Assembly: GCA_026391235.1 (NCBI GenBank)
Contig: JAPLDV010000923.1
Span: 1-5,585 of the forward strand
DNA length: 5,585 nucleotides
Direction of reading: 5' to 3'
DNA from: Bacteroidia bacterium
Lineage (GTDB): Bacteria; Bacteroidota; Bacteroidia; Bacteroidales; UBA12481
The notes beneath the pieces were generated by a model that searched no databases, had not been told where the DNA came from, and saw only the letters and a list, made by a program, of their open reading frames with translations. This document shows, in pieces, positions 1-5,585 of the stretch; position 1 is the first letter of the stretch, and the number at the start of each line of letters is the position of its first letter. The translations under genes were made by a program, and so were the position numbers.

Positions 1-399
1 GAATCGCAAAGTGTTAAGAATTGCTTTCGTGTTCAGGGAGAAGTCGGGATTCAATAATACCTTGTCGACCTCCACATCCTGGACGCCGGCACAAACGGCA
101 TACATCCCGTAGGTAGGATTTAAAGTGATTATCCTGCTGGTGCGGGGTTCACAGAATATCCTGATCAGCAAATCAATAGCCTCATCGCTTCCGTTCCCCA
201 GAAAAATCTTCTCCGGTTTAACACCTTTCAGCAATGCCACATGCTCCCGCAGTTCCGTCTGACGTGGATCCGGATAACGGTTCAACCCGGTCTCATTAGG
301 GTTCTCATTCGCATCCAGAAATATTCCTTCACGGCTGGTGAACTCATCGCGCGCTGATGAATATGGAACCAATTCCGCAATATTCTTCCTGATCAGGTT
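1..399 (-). other. hisC: HisC aminotransferase domain of the fusion protein (N-terminal part only)
   Basis: From about residue 495 (NLIRKNIAEL) the fusion reads as the N-terminal part of histidinol-phosphate aminotransferase, a PLP fold-type I enzyme that converts imidazole-acetol phosphate to histidinol phosphate using glutamate. Recognisable segments are PYSSARDEF, FLDANENP (DANENP at 523-528), NRYPDP, FLGNGSDEAID (GNGSDE at 562-567, cofactor phosphate region) and LNPTYGMY (NPTYGMY at 588-594). The window ends before the PLP-binding lysine, so catalytic competence cannot be judged. Met470 and Met476 (ATG at 474 and 456) could serve as internal starts, but no stop separates them from HisD and no ribosome-binding site is evident. 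Confidence 0.88.
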
Positions 400-1881
400 T
401 TTGGGTTTTGATTTAGAAACAGGTACCTGAGGCTCTTCAGGAATAAAGCGATCCATAAGGTTCAGTGGGTTCATTTGGTTTTGCGGATCTAAAATATTCA
501 GGGGGTAGAGAAGGTTCAGTGGGTTTAAATAGTCCAGAAGATGAGACGGATGATCATCCGTCTCTACAGCCTTTTCGTCATCTTCACGTCCTGTCGTCGA
601 CACGTCCTCACGATTTCTTATTTCCGCTGCGACGGCATGCCCCTCCAGCCCTTCGGCCCTGGCCATCAAACTGATAGCCGGCTCGATGGATTGGAGTCCG
701 GCACGGGTAAGTTCCTGGAAAGTGATCGATTTCATGAACGAGTCGAGGGTCAATCCGCTGAAAGACTTCGCATAACCGGAAGTAGGGAGGGTGTGATTTG
801 TACCCGACGCGTAATCCCCCGCGCTTTCAGGTGAATAGTTCCCGAGGAAAACAGATCCGGCATGCTTAACCTTTTCTGCAAGCTGACCATAATTCTCCGT
901 TGCCAGGATAAGGTGTTCCGGAGCATAACGGTTCACCATTTCCATGATGGAAGATTCCTCCGACAAAACGATTATCTTACTATATTCCAATGCTTTTGCA
1001 GCAATTTCTTTACGTGGCAGCTGGGTCAGCTGAAGCTCGGTTTCAAAGTGAACCTGCTCGGCCAGTTCCCAGCTGGAGGTTAGTAAAATGACCTGGCTAT
1101 CAACCCCGTGCTCGGCCTGTGATAGCAGATCGGCAGCAATAAAAGCTGCGTTGGCCGAATCGTCTGCCACAACGAGTAGCTCTGAAGGCCCGGCCGGCAT
1201 ATCGATAGTTACTCCGGCGCGACTGATCAACTGCTTGGCTATGGTAACCCATTTGTTACCGGGACCGAAAATTTTATCGACTTTTGGTATTATGCCGAGT
1301 CCGAAAGCCATGGAAGCAATCGCCTGAACCCCTCCGATCCGGTAAACCTCTGTAATGCCGCAATAGGCAGCCGAATAAAGGATTGTGGGATGGATCTTCC
1401 CTTGCCTGTTGCCCGGCGAGCAAAGTATCAATTCTTTGCATCCTGCGATCTTTGCAGGGATTGCCAACATTAATGCGGTAGAAAAGAGCGGTGCAGTCCC
1501 ACCGGGAATATAGAGCCCGACGCGCTCAACCGGTACCCGTTTCTGATAACAGGTAATGCCTGGGGATATCTTCACCGGGTTGGTCTGCCGCACCTGCGAT
1601 TCATGAAACTTTCGGATATTACCTGCTGCGAGTGCAATGGATTGCTTCAGCGATTCCGGCAATTGATCGCCGGCGGCTTTCAGTTCATCTTCCGGGATCA
1701 GTGGCGGTTCCGGCAAATACCCATCGAATTCACTGGTCATCCGGCATACCTCGTCCCAGCCGGATTCCTGCAATAAGGTCAGCATCCGCGACACCTTCTC
1801 CTCTGTAGCATTGCCTTCTACAACAGGCCGTTCCAGGATTTCATCCCATTGTTCACGCGGTGGGTTTATTAAAATCTTCAT
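1..1881 (-). CDS. hisDC: Bifunctional histidinol dehydrogenase / histidinol-phosphate aminotransferase fusion (HisD-HisC), 3' end cut by window
   Basis: One open frame runs from the ATG at 1881 to base 1 without a stop (627 codons, continuing beyond the window). Residues 1 to about 425 are a full HisD, the zinc enzyme that oxidises histidinol to histidine with two NAD+ in the cytoplasm. Visible HisD motifs are GLYIPGG (122-128), RIGGVQAIA (from 181), KIFGPGN (203-209), DMPAGPSE (from 227), zinc ligands Q255, H258, D356 and H415, and the catalytic pair E322-H323 in APEHL. All are offset by four from E. coli numbering, so the domain is complete. After a linker (about 426-494) comes HisC. The start MKILINPP is the first ATG, 11 bases after the hisG stop, with no clear Shine-Dalgarno sequence. 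The hisG-hisD-hisC order is usual in Bacteroidota, where hisD and hisC are normally separate genes. A base error in the linker could mimic a fusion, but the open frame itself is directly visible. Confidence 0.85.
   Translation of the reverse strand, partial: MKILINPPREQWDEILERPVVEGNATEEKVSRMLTLLQESGWDEVCRMTSEFDGYLPEPPLIPEDELKAAGDQLPESLKQSIALAAGNIRKFHESQVRQTNPVKISPGITCYQKRVPVERVGLYIPGGTAPLFSTALMLAIPAKIAGCKELILCSPGNRQGKIHPTILYSAAYCGITEVYRIGGVQAIASMAFGLGIIPKVDKIFGPGNKWVTIAKQLISRAGVTIDMPAGPSELLVVADDSANAAFIAADLLSQAEHGVDSQVILLTSSWELAEQVHFETELQLTQLPRKEIAAKALEYSKIIVLSEESSIMEMVNRYAPEHLILATENYGQLAEKVKHAGSVFLGNYSPESAGDYASGTNHTLPTSGYAKSFSGLTLDSFMKSITFQELTRAGLQSIEPAISLMARAEGLEGHAVAAEIRNREDVSTTGREDDEKAVETDDHPSHLLDYLNPLNLLYPLNILDPQNQMNPLNLMDRFIPEEPQVPVSKSKPKNLIRKNIAELVPYSSARDEFTSREGIFLDANENPNETGLNRYPDPRQTELREHVALLKGVKPEKIFLGNGSDEAIDLLIRIFCEPRTSRIITLNPTYGMYAVCAGVQDVEVDKVLLNPDFSLNTKAILNTLRF
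454..525 (-). repeat. Four tandem 18-bp units encoding NPLNLL-type hexapeptides
   Basis: Read on the minus strand, residues 453-476 divide into four six-residue units: NPLNLL, YPLNIL, DPQNQM and NPLNLM. The first and last units share the first 15 bases exactly (AACCCACTGAACCTT); the middle ones have diverged. The unit length is a multiple of three, so copy-number change would keep HisD and HisC in frame. Confidence 0.8.
543..564. repeat. Perfect 22-bp palindrome inside the fusion linker
   Basis: The half-site GAGACGGATGA (543-553) is followed directly by its exact reverse complement (554-564), with no spacer. On the minus strand the element is preceded by GTA, so it begins GTAGAGACGG. From memory, short dispersed palindromes starting GTAGAGACG and ending CGTCTCTAC are common in Bacteroidota and some cyanobacterial genomes; membership here is inferred. 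It is translated as ETDDHPS (440-446). Confidence 0.8.
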
Positions 1882-1892
1882 GGCAAAAAGAT

Positions 1893-2753
1893 TTAAAGTA
1901 TCATTTTCTCGATCGGGATCACCAGGATTCCCTGTGCCCCTGCTTCTTTCAATTGGTTGATGATGCTCCAGAATTTATTCTCACTCAATACCGAATGAAC
2001 CGAGCTCCATCCTTCGAGGGCAAGAGGCATTATGGTTGGACTTTTCATACCAGGTAAAACACGGCAGATCTCATCTAGTTTATCATTCGGGGCATTTAAA
2101 AGAATATATTTTTTGTCCCGCGCAGCCAGAACCGATTTTATGCGGAAGAGAAAATCGTTCAGAATGGAGCGCTTTTCATCTGATAAACCCGGAGCAGCCA
2201 CCAGCACCGCTTCGGATTCCATAATCACTTCCGTTTCCCGTAATCCATTGCTTATCAAAGTACTTCCGGAGCTGACGATATCAAATATACAATCAGCCAA
2301 CCCGATAGCCGGTGCAATCTCCACCGATCCATTCAAGTAGTGAATCTCGGCATTTATTTGGTTTTCAATCAGAAATGTCTTTAGAATATTTGGGAACGAG
2401 GTAGCAATCTTTTTATTGTTCAACCAGTTTAATCCGGTGTAACTCTGCTCTTTTGGAACAGCAATACTCAAACGGCAGCGGCTGAAACCCAGCCGGAGCA
2501 ACACCTCCAGCGGGTACTGAGATTCCATCATTACATCTTCGCCGATAATCCCGGCATCGGCCACACCATCGGCTACATACTGGGGAATATCGTCGTCGCG
2601 AAGGTAAAGAACCTCCAACGGAAAAGTAGAAGACTGCGCCAGCAAGGTGCGCTTGCCGTTGGTTAGTGAAATGCCAGCCTCGCCAACCAGCCCAAGCGAC
2701 AATTCGCTAAGCCGTCCGGTTTTCTGTAAAGCGATTTTAAGTGTCTGCATCAT
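1893..2753 (-). CDS. hisG: ATP phosphoribosyltransferase, long form (HisG)
   Basis: HisG condenses ATP with PRPP to give phosphoribosyl-ATP, the first and committed step of histidine synthesis, in the cytoplasm. The 286 residues fit the long, hexameric, histidine-inhibited type. Motifs are KTGRL near residue 11, KRTLLAQSS, the RDDDIPQYVADGVADAGIIGED block (52-73, split here only by reading), and the PRPP loop DIVSSGSTLISNGL (158-171). The C-terminal regulatory domain (about 213-286) includes LNAPNDKLDEI and GMKSPTIMPL and ends ILVIPIEKMIL, as in Bacteroides homologues. Two consecutive ATGs (2753 and 2750) are possible starts; an AGG lies just upstream and is spaced slightly better for the second. 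The gene is the first structural gene after the His-codon leader and terminator hairpin, and hisD follows after 11 bases, so they should share one transcript. No defects are visible. Confidence 0.97.
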   Translation of the reverse strand: MMQTLKIALQKTGRLSELSLGLVGEAGISLTNGKRTLLAQSSTFPLEVLYLRDDDIPQYVADGVADAGIIGEDVMMESQYPLEVLLRLGFSRCRLSIAVPKEQSYTGLNWLNNKKIATSFPNILKTFLIENQINAEIHYLNGSVEIAPAIGLADCIFDIVSSGSTLISNGLRETEVIMESEAVLVAAPGLSDEKRSILNDFLFRIKSVLAARDKKYILLNAPNDKLDEICRVLPGMKSPTIMPLALEGWSSVHSVLSENKFWSIINQLKEAGAQGILVIPIEKMIL

Positions 2754-2767
2754 ACCTGTTTATAACA

Positions 2768-2797
2768 GAAAAGGCCTGCAGATCTGCAAGCCTTTTC
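2768..2797 (-). terminator. Attenuator terminator hairpin upstream of hisG
   Basis: In the minus-strand RNA, bases 2797-2784 (GAAAAGGCUUGCAG) pair with 2781-2768 (CUGCAGGCCUUUUC). This gives a 14-bp stem with one G-U wobble at 2789/2776 and a nominal AU loop that would open to four or more bases. The 3' arm ends in UUUU and is followed by CUGUUAU, an imperfect U-rich tail. It lies 23 bases after the leader-peptide stop and 14 bases before the hisG ATG, the position expected for a his attenuator terminator. Confidence 0.8.
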
Positions 2798-2820
2798 CGG
2801 TGTTTTTCAATACCGATATC

Positions 2821-2895
2821 TTACTTCTCTGCATGGTTTTTCAGCATCAGAATATGATGGAGATGATGAGCCAGATGCAGAATAATGTATTTCAT
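2821..2895 (-). CDS. hisL: His operon leader peptide (24 aa, six histidines)
   Basis: A small frame starts at ATG 2895 and stops at TAA 2821-2823. The peptide begins MKYIIL, continues HLAHHLHHILML and ends KNHAEK. Histidines are at positions 7, 10, 11, 13, 14 and 21: six of 24 residues, four of them within five positions. That density, directly upstream of a terminator hairpin and hisG, identifies it as a regulatory leader peptide whose translation senses charged tRNA-His; the peptide itself need not have a function. It is not obviously homologous in sequence to enterobacterial HisL, so the symbol denotes role only. Confidence 0.85.
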   Translation of the reverse strand: MKYIILHLAHHLHHILMLKNHAEK

Positions 2896-2912
2896 ACTAT
2901 TGTTATCGGGGG

Positions 2913-2920
2913 CAAAGATA
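2913..2920 (-). promoter_or_regulatory. Probable his operon promoter, Bacteroidota -7 box
   Basis: TATCTTTG on the minus strand matches the Bacteroidota sigma-ABfr -7 consensus TAnnTTTG exactly. It lies 18 bases upstream of the leader-peptide ATG and 13 bases past the susD stop, so transcription would start near 2907. I see no good -33 TTTG at the usual spacing; upstream bases fall in the susD 3' end and an AT-rich stretch. The placement fits a leader-peptide transcript. Confidence 0.6.
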
Positions 2921-2933
2921 GTGATAATATTAA

Positions 2934-3872
2934 TTAGTAACCTGGATTTTGCCCAAGATTTGGATTAGCATCCCTTTCCAATTGGGGAATCGGGCACAGC
3001 CATTTATCATGGTTGACATTATAGTCAATCCTGATCGGCGCGCTTTGAATACCCCCTTCACAAGTATATTGGAATTCCTGCAAATTGTTCATTACATCGG
3101 TGCACACACCCAGGCGGATAAGGTCGTCCCAGCGATGTGCCTCAAAAGCCAGTTCCAGCCTTCTTTCAAGCAGAATCTTTGTCCTCAGATTTTCTTTTGA
3201 AGAACCAGTAGCATCGGGCAGGCCTGCACGGGAGCGAATTTGGTTCAATGAAGTCACAGCTCCGCCAAGATCTCCGGTTTCATTCTGTGCTTCCGCTTTT
3301 AACAGAATAATATCGGCCAACCTGAGCAAATACGGACGATCCCCGCTGTTCCATCCATCAGGATGCTTCTGCTTATAATTGAAAGGAACAGCGATGGAAT
3401 TGTCTCCGCAAGGATTCCAGTTTTCATCAGCCCAGTAGGTATTATTTTCGAATATAATATTTGCCGCTTTCCTAATGGTATCACCCTCATTGTCATAAGC
3501 TGCAACAAGGTCTTTGGAAGGTACGCAATACTTTTGCCATCCATCCTCCAGGCCAAGGAATAACTCTACTCCCCAGTTTGAAACATCCCAGTTCCCTCCT
3601 ATATAAGCTATTTCAAGGATCGATTCTGAATTACCGTATTGGCTGCCATCAAATAAATCAGCATAATTCGGCATTAGAGCATACCCTGCCGGGCTGTTGA
3701 TCACCTCATTACAATAATGAATTACTTTGGTATAATCCCGGTCGCTTCGTTGCGCCCACACCTTTGCCAACAATGCATTAGCCGCTCCTTTGGTAGCTTT
3801 TTCCTTATTAACCGCTTCCTGCCCTGAGAAAACTGGCCTGGCCAACAATATGCTCACGGAGTTTATTTGCAT
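2934..3872 (-). pseudogene. SusD-like outer-membrane lipoprotein, C-terminal piece of a broken gene
   Basis: This frame is open from an ATG at 3872, but family similarity begins only around residue 19 (EAVNKEKATKGAANALLAKVW, from about 3818). The first residues are an out-of-frame reading of the 5' piece. The rest is typical RagB/SusD: a TPR-like segment (YTKVIHYCNEVINSP), then DGWQKYCVPSKDLVAAYDNEGDTIRK, RPYLLRLADIILLKAEAQNETGDL, LNQIRSRAGLP, LLERRLELAFEAHRWDDLIRLG, and the signature end DANPNLGQNPGY before the stop. SusD proteins sit on the cell surface and cap SusC to deliver glycans or other nutrients; the substrate cannot be inferred here. Together with the piece at 3808-4269 it makes one gene with an internal deletion and frame change near 3815-3822. 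Confidence 0.88.
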
Positions 3873-4269
3873 TCAAAGCAGGATCATTCACCGAGTTTAT
3901 TTTATCCAATATCACGTTACAACGACCGATACCAATGTAGAGTTGCGACCAGTTATTGTAGTTCGGAGCGTTCGCAACAGTAATAGCTACCTTATCCATT
4001 TCATAGAGAGGAGGGTCATTAGTTCCCCCGACATAGGCATTATCCGCACGCATATCGCCTAACAACACATTAACCCACTGATAATATTCGTAATAAAATG
4101 CCCGGTAAGCGCCATTCAAGGCGTTTTCCAGATCCTGTGCCGAATTGTAGGCATTACCGGTGGTAAGTTCCGATTGCGGTTTTATATCCAGGAATTTTTC
4201 GCATGAATATATTGTGATCATCAGCAAAATGCTGCCAACAAGCACTGTTGTATTTAGTATCTTTTTCAT
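3808..4269 (-). pseudogene. SusD-like outer-membrane lipoprotein, N-terminal piece with lipoprotein signal
   Basis: The start MKKILNTTVLVGSILLMI is a hydrophobic signal sequence ending in the lipobox IYSC, with Cys23 as the lipidated residue of a signal peptidase II substrate. Next come the SusD N-terminal hallmarks: KFLDIKPQSELT, DLENALNGAYRAF, LLGDMRADNAY, YNNWSQLYIGIGRCNVILDKI, and LREHIVGQASFLRA. Normal SusD continues from FLRA into a conserved YYF-LV-LFGDVPL helix region. Here it reads GSG and stops at 3808-3810. The C-terminal part resumes in another frame, without the missing segment. The gene lies 20 bases downstream of susC, the usual susC-susD order. Confidence 0.88.
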
Positions 4270-4289
4270 TTCTAGATTTGTTATGTTTG

Positions 4290-5249
4290 TTAAAAAGTAA
4301 CATTCAGACCAATAAGAAATTCCCTTGATTGCGGATAGGTACCGTAATCGACTCCAGGGGCAATATTTCTCTCCGAGTTGCTAAATCCGCCCAGGCTATA
4401 TACGCTAACCTCCGGATCGAATCCGCTGTATTTTGTAAAGGTCAGCAAGTTCTCACTGGTGACGTATAAATATAAGCGGGTCAATTTCAGCTTGCTTACC
4501 AGCTTTTTTGGAAATTCATAGCCAAGTGACACCGATTTTAACCTTACATAAGAGCCGTCCTCAACAAATCGGGAAGAGATAAGGGAATTCGTAAAATCAC
4601 CATAGGTAGCCTTTGGTATATCGGTGATCTGTCCGGGGGTAGTCCATCGGTTGGCAACAGTAGCTAACTGATTGGCTGGCAAACTCATACCTTCAGTCTC
4701 GATTTTGGATGCATTAAAAATCTGGTTACCCTGAACACCTTGAATAAAGAAGCTGAAGCTCCAGTTCTTGTACACAAAAGCGTTTGTTAAGCCAAAATTG
4801 TACTTTGGATTCGCGTTACCGATTATAGTCTTATCGCCATCGCTTAATTCACCATCCTTATCCAGGTCGCGATAAATTGAATTGCCGGTAGCAGGATCCA
4901 CGCCATCGAAAATGTATCCGTAGAATAATCCTAAAGGCTGGCTTTCCATGGCAATCGCCACAGTACCCCTGCTGGAAATATCACCGACTTTTATTGTTCC
5001 GCCGTCGAGGCTGATAATTTTGCTCTTGTTCAAAGAAATGTTGAAACCGGTTGTCCATTGTAACTTATTATCCTTTTTAAGATTGTGGCTGATAACCTGA
5101 AATTCAAAACCCCGGTTATCCATTTCTCCGATATTCTTGGTTGCCGTACTGCCAGGCAATCCAACACTGGCAGGTATAGGCCTGTCAAGCAGCATATCAG
5201 TCGTTTTCTTGATATAATAATCCAACCTGGTCATTTCCAACTTCACCAT
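4290..5249 (-). pseudogene. SusC-like TonB-dependent transporter, C-terminal barrel piece
   Basis: This is the C-terminal third of a SusC/RagA-family outer-membrane transporter, which imports substrate captured by SusD using TonB energy. Family segments start around DYYIKKTTDMLLDRPIP (the first residues MVKLEMTR are an out-of-frame reading of the 5' piece). They continue with NRGFEFQVISHNL, GYIFDGVDPATG, DLDKDGELSDGDKTIIGNANPKYNFGL, FIQGVQGNQIFNASKIETEGM, SSRFVEDGSYVRLKSVSLGYEFP, and LYVTSENLLTFTKYSGFDPEV. The end is GVDYGTYPQSREFLIGLNVTF, with a terminal aromatic residue as expected for an outer-membrane barrel. The preceding conserved segment (FINDLKIRAGYGEVGNDQ) is in a different frame and the joining stretch is missing, so an intact protein cannot be made from this sequence. 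Confidence 0.88.
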
Positions 5250-5585
5250 AACCCGCCCTGATTTTCAGATCATTAATAAAGCCGAGACCGGAAAAGAATT
5301 TCTCCTTGGATATTCTCCATCCGGCTGAAAATGATGGAAAGTATCCCCAAACATTGTTGGTTGCCGAGAACACCGTAGATGCATCAGCCCGGAAATTGGC
5401 TGTTAAAAGATACTTATCGTCATATCCATAGTTTATGCGGCTGAGGAAAGCTACATTCCGGCGCTGAGACGATCCGGCGATAACCGTGCGTGTTGATCCT
5501 CCATTTACCGTTTGAATTGCCGACCCGCCAAATCCTCTTGCATTTATAGCAGATGAATTGTTGTCAGTCTCTGACGTTACGAAAC
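5197..5585 (-). pseudogene. SusC-like TonB-dependent transporter, upstream barrel piece (5' end outside window)
   Basis: The frame is open from the window edge to a TGA at 5197-5199. It reads as the middle of a SusC barrel: SQRRNVAFLSRINYGYDDKY, LLTANFRADASTVF, NNVWGYFPSFSAGWRISKEK, FINDLKIRAGYGEVGNDQ. These are strongly conserved in the family. Normally this is followed by some 60-100 residues, including a segment like NPDLKWETTTQTNIGLDL, before the DYYIKKTTDML strand. Here GNDQ is followed within a few bases by the DYYIKK coding sequence in another frame, so the junction lies near 5221-5230. The plug domain and signal peptide would be further upstream, outside the window. Confidence 0.85.

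Larger units (their letters stand above)
400..606 (-). other. Inter-domain linker of the HisD-HisC fusion, built partly from repeats
   Basis: About 69 residues (426-494) match neither HisD nor HisC as I know them. In order, the linker has a charged stretch ending in REDDEKAVETDD, whose last part is encoded by a perfect palindrome; then four NPLNLL-like hexapeptides; then a proline/lysine-rich segment (EEPQVPVSKSKPK) that looks flexible and joins directly to the HisC N-terminus. The composition differs from the flanking enzymes. The likely origin is an old hisD-hisC spacer that has become coding. This is inference. Confidence 0.7.
2768..2907 (-). promoter_or_regulatory. Histidine operon leader: ribosome-mediated transcription attenuator
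   Basis: The untranslated leader of hisG combines a His-rich leader peptide and a terminator hairpin. Alternative pairings are visible. Segment A, CUGCAU (2880-2875, codons 6-7), can pair with segment B, AUGCAG (2834-2829, codons 21-23). The UGCAGA of B (2833-2828) can instead pair with UCUGCA (2782-2777) of the terminator 3' arm. A ribosome stalled at His codons 10-14 would mask A and free B to break the terminator. A ribosome reaching the stop would mask B, letting the terminator form. The layout is seen; the mechanism is inferred from the known enterobacterial his and trp attenuators. Confidence 0.78.

Noticed and set aside
454..474. A separate hisC gene starting at Met470 or Met476 instead of a fusion
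   Set aside because: No stop codon lies between HisD and these ATGs and no ribosome-binding site is visible, so translation of HisD must read through. Internal initiation could add a free HisC but would not remove the fusion.
543..564. The palindrome as a transcription terminator after hisD
   Set aside because: No U-run follows it in the minus-strand direction, it has no loop bases, and the frame continues through it into HisC.
465..1327. Several plus-strand open frames opposite hisDC (465-674, 541-834, 862-1083, 1088-1327)
   Set aside because: They lie antisense to a continuous frame with strong HisD/HisC motifs, and their translations show no recognisable family features.
2768..2797. The hairpin as a plus-strand terminator
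   Set aside because: No plus-strand gene ends nearby. The minus-strand placement between the leader peptide and hisG explains it better, although the symmetric A/U tracts could allow bidirectional action.
3808..3872. Programmed ribosomal frameshifting joining the two susD frames
   Set aside because: No slippery site is evident, and frameshifting could not restore the missing conserved segment.
1860..4062. Plus-strand frames opposite hisG, the his leader and susD (for example 2032-2340, 2647-2937, 3085-3378, 3790-4062), and a minus-strand frame at 3299-3556
   Set aside because: All are out-of-frame or antisense readings of well-supported minus-strand genes, with unlikely compositions and no motifs.
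1..5585. CRISPR arrays, tRNA or rRNA genes, transposase genes
   Set aside because: None seen. The only repeats are the short tandem units and palindrome in the hisDC linker and the leader hairpin.

Overview
The window looks like a piece of a Bacteroidota chromosome, probably Bacteroidales or a close relative. The reasons are a SusC/SusD pair, a TAnnTTTG-type promoter, long-form HisG with near-typical Bacteroides sequence, and gene starts without clear Shine-Dalgarno sequences. All genes I can support lie on the minus strand, so the biological reading direction is from base 5585 down to base 1.

Region 1 (5585 to 2934) is a SusC-like TonB-dependent outer-membrane transporter followed by a SusD-like surface lipoprotein. 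Both genes are broken. In each, two well-conserved family segments lie in different reading frames, and the stretch that normally joins them is missing (roughly 60-100 residues in SusC and 55-70 in SusD, judged from memory of the families). The pair is therefore probably a decaying or rearranged nutrient-uptake locus, unless the assembly is wrong at both places.

Region 2 (about 2933 to 2754) is a compact regulatory leader of the histidine operon. It has a Bacteroidota-type -7 box just after the susD stop, then a 24-codon leader peptide with six His codons, then a 14-bp terminator hairpin, then hisG. This is the classic layout of ribosome-mediated attenuation, and segments that could form the alternative pairings are visible.

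Region 3 (2753 to 1) holds the structural genes. hisG encodes ATP phosphoribosyltransferase, the committed step. It is followed after 11 bases by an unusual gene: one uninterrupted reading frame of at least 627 codons that encodes a complete histidinol dehydrogenase (HisD, residues 1 to about 425), a roughly 69-residue linker, and the first part of histidinol-phosphate aminotransferase (HisC, from about residue 495), running off the window edge. I read every codon of this frame from 1881 to 1 and found no stop. The linker contains a perfect 22-bp palindrome resembling dispersed repeat elements and four copies of an 18-bp unit encoding hexapeptides of the NPLNLL type. It looks like former intergenic DNA that became coding.

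The most notable points are the HisD-HisC fusion with its repeat-derived linker, the His-codon attenuator, and the parallel internal deletions in susC and susD.
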